A DNA stretch of 8,823 bases, taken from Candidatus Omnitrophota bacterium. Its GTDB lineage: Bacteria; Omnitrophota; Gorgyraeia; Gygaellales; Profunditerraquicolaceae. Location: positions 1 to 8,823 of the forward strand of contig JAHISH010000214.1 of the NCBI GenBank assembly GCA_018818365.1, given 5' to 3'. How positions within the stretch are numbered: the first letter of the stretch is position 1; every line of letters begins with the position of its first letter. The position numbers were made by a program, and so were the translations under genes. Under the pieces are notes generated by a model. It made no database searches and was not told the origin of the DNA. It was given only the letters and a program-made list of their open reading frames with translations. Of the stretch, positions 1 through 6,000 are shown piece by piece.

Positions 1-73
1 GCTGTGTTCCGGAGAGACCGGCTCCCTGCTGTATTTCTCTGATCAATCTTTCTTCTCTTATAATAGGCGAACT
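1..73 (-). other. SSPI junction and start of the next module, residues 2917 onward
   Basis: After the nucleotidyltransferase comes SSPI (73-62), the ninth S-S-P motif, followed by a charged helix start (IREERLIREIQQGAG). The frame is still open at the window edge, so at least one more module follows. Confidence 0.7.
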
Positions 74-3000
74 GACAATCCCTAATTGTCTTCTGTTTAC
101 GGAAGCTAATGCCAGGTCTTGCATGGTATCAACACCCTTCCACTCCAAAGGATCAGCGACAGGAATTGCCACTGCACGAAACCCTGCACGAGTAAGGCCT
201 GCAATCGATTGCGCAAAATTAAATTCTCCTTTTCTGTTGATCGAGCCATCTAAAGGATTGGAATAAACCTTCATCTGCCCAGGTTGCCATGAAGGATTTT
301 CTTCTCGTAAAATAGCGAATTCCTCTTCGGAGACCTGAAGTTGCTGCACAAAGAAATCACGAATAGTCTGTTCGGTGATTTCAGAGATCGCGCCCAAGTG
401 AAGGCGTGACTGAAGAACCTCATTGACACTACGGCCTTCTCGCACAAGCATTCCCAATACCTGAGAAATAACCTGCCAATTACCGATAAAGACCCCGATA
501 TCATCTAGGCCGCGAGTAATCTCGGTTCCTTTTTTGCTTCCGATAAGATAACCTTCTGTATCAGTGAAAAGAGGGGCATATGGTTTCTCACGATACGCTG
601 CCGCTACCGCAAGAGACACATCTCCCAATGCATAATAAATCGCAACCATCCAAAGTACCGTCTCCAACCGTAAAACCGCCTTATCTCCCCATATAAGCAA
701 AATATCGCCTTGATATTCTCTAAGATTCTCTCTCGCTGCCCACACTGCCATGCCATCGCCTTTAATGAAATCCTGATACGCGAACTCTACCTGATAACTA
801 CGATAACCATACATCCCTAAAAGTGCGTGTATTTCTGTGTAACTATCTCCTGTTCGTACGATACCAAACGTATCTCTCCATTTACCCGGACGTACTACTA
901 CCAATGGCCTACGATTGAAACGCGAGAGTATCTTCAAGATAATCCTTATAATCGGCTTACCGTCGATTTCTAAGAGCGCTTTGTTGCGGCCTCCGAAACG
1001 GCTGCCGATGCCTGCGGCAGTCACCATAGTACGTAACAGCCTGGGGGGGGGCCTGAATTCTGCGATATCTTGTATCCCTAATAATCTAAGGGTTAAATTT
1101 TTTATCTGTGGAAAGTTAATCTCGAAATGACTATAATCCCTGACCAAGCGACTAAGTTCTTCTCGCTTACCGGACTGTTGCCGAATCTCCTTTAAAGGAG
1201 AGCTACTTGAATCATCATCTTGCCGTGCATGCATACGCATCAAATGTCTCTCCAGTCTACTGCATTCACGTATTAATCGCTCAATTTTAGCTTCAATAGT
1301 ATTACGCCTGGAGAAGAAGATTACTCCCAGGAATCCTGCGGCGGCGCCAATAACAACACCTGCGGCCATGGCGATCGTCTTATCTTGAAGAGGACTGGAA
1401 GAAACCTCCGGCAAATTTGATTGATCCCAAAGCGTCCGAGGATCAACGCCAAGCTGCCTCAATGCCAGCGCCGCATTATGTTGCGTCGCTGAACAAACAG
1501 ATTTTAACGCACCTCCATAAAAATAGATTAAATGTTCTTTGCCAGCACCTAAATCCTTAAGTGCGGTCTCAAGGGTAGAATATAAATAGAAATTATTATC
1601 TGGGATTATCCGGGCTAAAAGTAAAATTGCCCTCAAGTTATTAATCCTGCCTCGCGCATGAAGCGCAACGATTGTCTCTACTGCCCTACGGCGAATGACC
1701 GGATAGGAAACATCATTAAGATACCTTTCTACTACTTGTAGCACCAATCGATCATATGCATCAACCCGAACTAAAAGGTTCAACAATGCCTCTCGCACGA
1801 TTTCTGCCTCATGAGAAGAAAATTTCCCGATAAGCAGAGGCACTGCCCTTATAATCACTTCGATTGCACGAGAATACTTCCTATGCAGTATCTGAGATGC
1901 AATAATCTGAAGGCTCCTTAAAATATCCGCGATAACGGTATCAGATAAGGCCTTTCTCTCGTCAGAAGTAATTACATCGATAAGCGAACCTGCTGCCATG
2001 CGTCTTTGTAATTTTCTAATTGCACTCGCTTGCTGCACCCGCCCCTTGTGAAGTATGGCATCCTCCCAGCGATCTTCTGCAGAAAGAAGATAGCGGACAA
2101 TTCCCATCCCGGAGAAAAGCATCAAAAACCCTCCCATTGTTCCGATAACATAGAACACCACTCTCTCTGAAAGATCTACCGGAGAAGACACCTTCCCGAT
2201 TTGTTCCCAGACACCTTCCAAGGTAATTTGGTAGACGTCTGGGTGAGAAAGGGCCGTTGGGACGGAATCTGACTCCACCAGCCACGGAAGGTAATCAAAT
2301 CCCTTTAAGTTCCCCAACGGCCATCTATTTATATGCGTCACCCCGGCAATTACCGGCGAAGACGCACCTCCTGCGCGAGCTACTTTCTTTTTTCTTCTCG
2401 TTCCTTGTTTCTTCGGTCTGTATCCTTGCAAAACCCTATCAAGCAAACGCCTTTCTTCCCTCGACAACTCTTCATCGCGGAACTTCCGGATCCCAAAAAG
2501 CCTGCGCTTACTTGGGAGAGAAAGTTCTACTCCTGTTTCGACAGCCTCTCTTGCAGCAACAATAGTCTCCCTATCAACGATGGAATTATATATATCTATG
2601 GCAACAGCAAGTCTCTCCGCTTCCAGCGCCCTTGTCTCTAAATCGACGTCGCTTCTGACCAGATCTGTAGATGTTAAATCCGAAGGGATAATAAGCCGCT
2701 GCAGAAATTGTATCCGCATATCAATCTGCATGTCAAATTTATTTGAGGCCTTGTCTATTTGGGCCTGAAGGCTTCTTTCTAACGCGTGGTTGGCTTTCTT
2801 GATCCCAAATACCTTCATATATGCTTTCACGACCAACGAGAACACCCTAGGCATAGATTTTTGAGTAGACTGCCTTCGGGGCGTAAGGACTACTCTCGTC
2901 ACATCGCCATAGATACTCCACATAATAGTGCACATTACAGAATAGCGGTACGCATTAAGAATTATCTCTTGTTCGGTTGATTCCAGCCTGTTAAATATCT

Positions 3001-6000
3001 TCATATCGCTTGCCCAGACCCATATATGCTGATATCCCAATAGTTCAGCGGGCAAGACTACCTCTTTTTCTTCACCCTGCCTCCAGACATAGCGTGCCAC
3101 TGGCTGCGCATTCTGCAAGCTCCCAAATTCCGCATTATCTCTGCCGCACCGTTCAGCCACGTTATAAAGAATCCCCAGCGCCCTTACCCAGCCGCCCAAA
3201 TCATCCACTCTCGTAGTTGGTTCTTCGATCGTCGGACGGCCGCTATTCTCGATCTCTTCCTGTACTCTTCTTCGTTCTAAATAGTACACCAGTAGGTCCT
3301 GAATGGAATGGAGTATTTCCGGCTCCTCTTGTGACACATGCGTCTCCACTGCAATCTGGTCATCTCCTTTTACCTGAGTGACCTTTGGCAGCCTGGCTAT
3401 TTCAAGCCCCCCTCTTGTAAGGCGCTCATGGTGCTTTTTCGTAGCTTCTAATTCCGCCTTAAGCGATTCAATCTTCTCCAATTGCCTATCAGGATCACTT
3501 TCCGCATAGGTTCTTTGCTGCTGTAATGCTCTTTCTGCATCCGCAATGGCAAGCTCGCCAGCAAGCATCTCTTCTTCAGTACGGATAGGCCCATGTTCAG
3601 TCAATTTATCAATCTCCATACGAAGTATTTCTTGATATATGCTCCGCCAATCTCTTGGCTGATGGGCACGGCTTTCTTCTTGACGATATCGATTAAAATC
3701 CTCCCGCAGCCTAAGTACCGTTTCGAATATATCAGGGGTGGACAAAGGCGGAATATCCCCTTCTTCCAGATATACAAAGATATCCGCATCGGTTAAATCA
3801 GATTGGTGGACTTGAAGACTCCTTAATTTATTCTGGTGGAGAATGAAATCAACGCACCTGATGACAATCTCACGCAAAGGCCGCAGGCGCGGCTGACTGA
3901 CCATTCGTGCGGCGATTTCCTTGCGCCGCAACGCACGGTCTCGTTCTCTGACAAAGGCGTATTTGGTGTACGGGTACGCATCCGCATCCCATTCTTTCTC
4001 ATGCACAAAATGCGCTATCGCATCCGTGGAAGACGCAATACTCTGCGCGTCACTTTGTAATTGGGCTTCTATCTCATCCTCTCTTTTCTGCAAATCCTCT
4101 TTTCTTGCAGTATCTCTTTCGCGCGCCAATTCTCTCTTAAGCTGTACTGATTCCACACAGAGACGATCAAAGACATACATATAGAGCATATTATTCGCAA
4201 AGAAAATCCACGACTCTTCAGGAGTCAGGATTGCGTAGGTGTTAAGAAAAAGGCGGATATTCCCGATATCATCGACATCAGGATATGTTGCCGAATCATA
4301 GCTGCGCGGAGCTATCTTCTCCACTAACAGCTTGAACTGCCGACGTGCTTCTCTGCGTAAGGGGTCTTCGGGGTGCGAACCGCTCCAGCGTAAGAAAAGG
4401 AGAATCCTTCCAATCCAATATGTAAAGGTTCGCAGATTTCTCAAATCGGGATCCATCGGACGTTGGAATCCTGCGCGATGGCCTAAATGCGTTCTCAACT
4501 CCTCTCCCCTCTCCCGCTGCGTGACAAGGAGTGCCTCGATCTTTTCAAGCTTCGCTTCTGCCTCTCCCAAGTATTCTCTCAATGCACGTTGTTGCTCAGC
4601 AAGCTGTGCCTTCTTCTGTCTGTGCCGCGTGAGGACATAAGCGTAGAGCCTCCTTGTCTGCGCATCCTTATTCTCAGCAAGAAGTCCTCGTGCGAGTTCG
4701 CTCTTCTTATGTAACTCCTGAATCTCGTTTCTGAGGAGTTCAATTCCCTCCTCTTTACGCGCAATCCGCGCTCCAATCTCACCCTTAATCCTCTCAAGAC
4801 ATTGAATGAATTCTTCTAGATAGCCGGCTGCCAACTCTGTTGCATACCTCTCACCGATCTCCATTAACTTATTGACTAAGATAGGAATCAAACCTGGGGT
4901 GCCGGTCTCTTCGTATTGCATCCTCAAGAGATCGATATCAGCGCGGATACGTACTCTTTGCCCATCCGCCCCGTTCGCCTCCGCCGGGGAACTTGCACCA
5001 GAAGGACTATTCCCTCTATCCTCAAGTCTGTACTCACGCATCCATGACACCGCCATCCCTGCCCATATCAACATTAAGAAAACTCCGGGCACAGAGTATA
5101 AAAGTTGGAAGAGCGCCTGCGGCCCCAATAGAAAACTCAAAACTAGCAATGCACCTCCGATATTGGCAAGTGTATTAGATAAAGGATAGCTGCGAGCGGT
5201 TTTTTTCCCGAGTAAATAATCCGGGGGAAGAGAAGGCGTTGTCCTACGAGGAGTAAAAAGAGGCGATGAGGAAACTTCTCCCGGCTCGGGCTCTTGAGCG
5301 CGTAATGTTCTCAGCGCATTTCTGATAGCAAGTGCGGGAACGGAACGTAAGAAGTTTTGAGCCCCAGGAGAATCTTTCCCATCCATGACTAACTCTTTTT
5401 TTTCATCTAAGGCATAAATAGTATCTCTACCAACACTATCTCTCTTTTCAATATGCACCCGCACTCTGAAGCCCGGCTCAAGATGATATCGTGCGTTCCC
5501 TATCACTATCGATTCCCCTACCCGGAGACGAGAAAGCGGCTTAAAATATTGCTCATAAAGCTTCGCAGCATCAACCGGAGAGCTGGCACCCATAACAGGC
5601 ACGGCCTCTGACACTTCCGCCATCATCACATCAGGCGCCTCAATGATATTTGCGACTATCTCCTTGAGCCGCCCCTCATTTAATTTCTTATAGACACTTA
5701 CCAGAGAATTTTCATTGCCACCATTCGTCACCACCGCTGCATCCAACCCCTTTATCCAACTAACCTCTACTCCACCATTCTTAGGATGCCTTACTAACCA
5801 TATATCCCTCTTCTGTCTCATCCCGATAAACGGCGAATGATCCACTCCATTGGCCTGACGCTCTCCCCCTAACACCCTCTCTAAACTGAAATCACCAAAC
5901 GCAGGATTGATCCCTTGCGCCTGCTCCTGCGTAAGCCCTACTGATATATCATTGAATCTCAATCCCCCTAAATTTACTACCGAATCCATGCATCCGGGTA

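Noticed and set aside
2257..2641. Overlapping plus-strand open frames of about 100 codons
   Set aside because: They lie antisense to the continuous minus-strand frame, have Ser/Arg/Leu-rich low-quality translations and no supporting domain, and overlap each other in two frames.
5396..5403. A8 run in the coding strand as a programmed slippage site
   Set aside because: The frame continues without need of a shift, and neither a downstream stem nor a meaningful alternative product is evident. One shifted frame closes at once, the other after roughly 55 codons.
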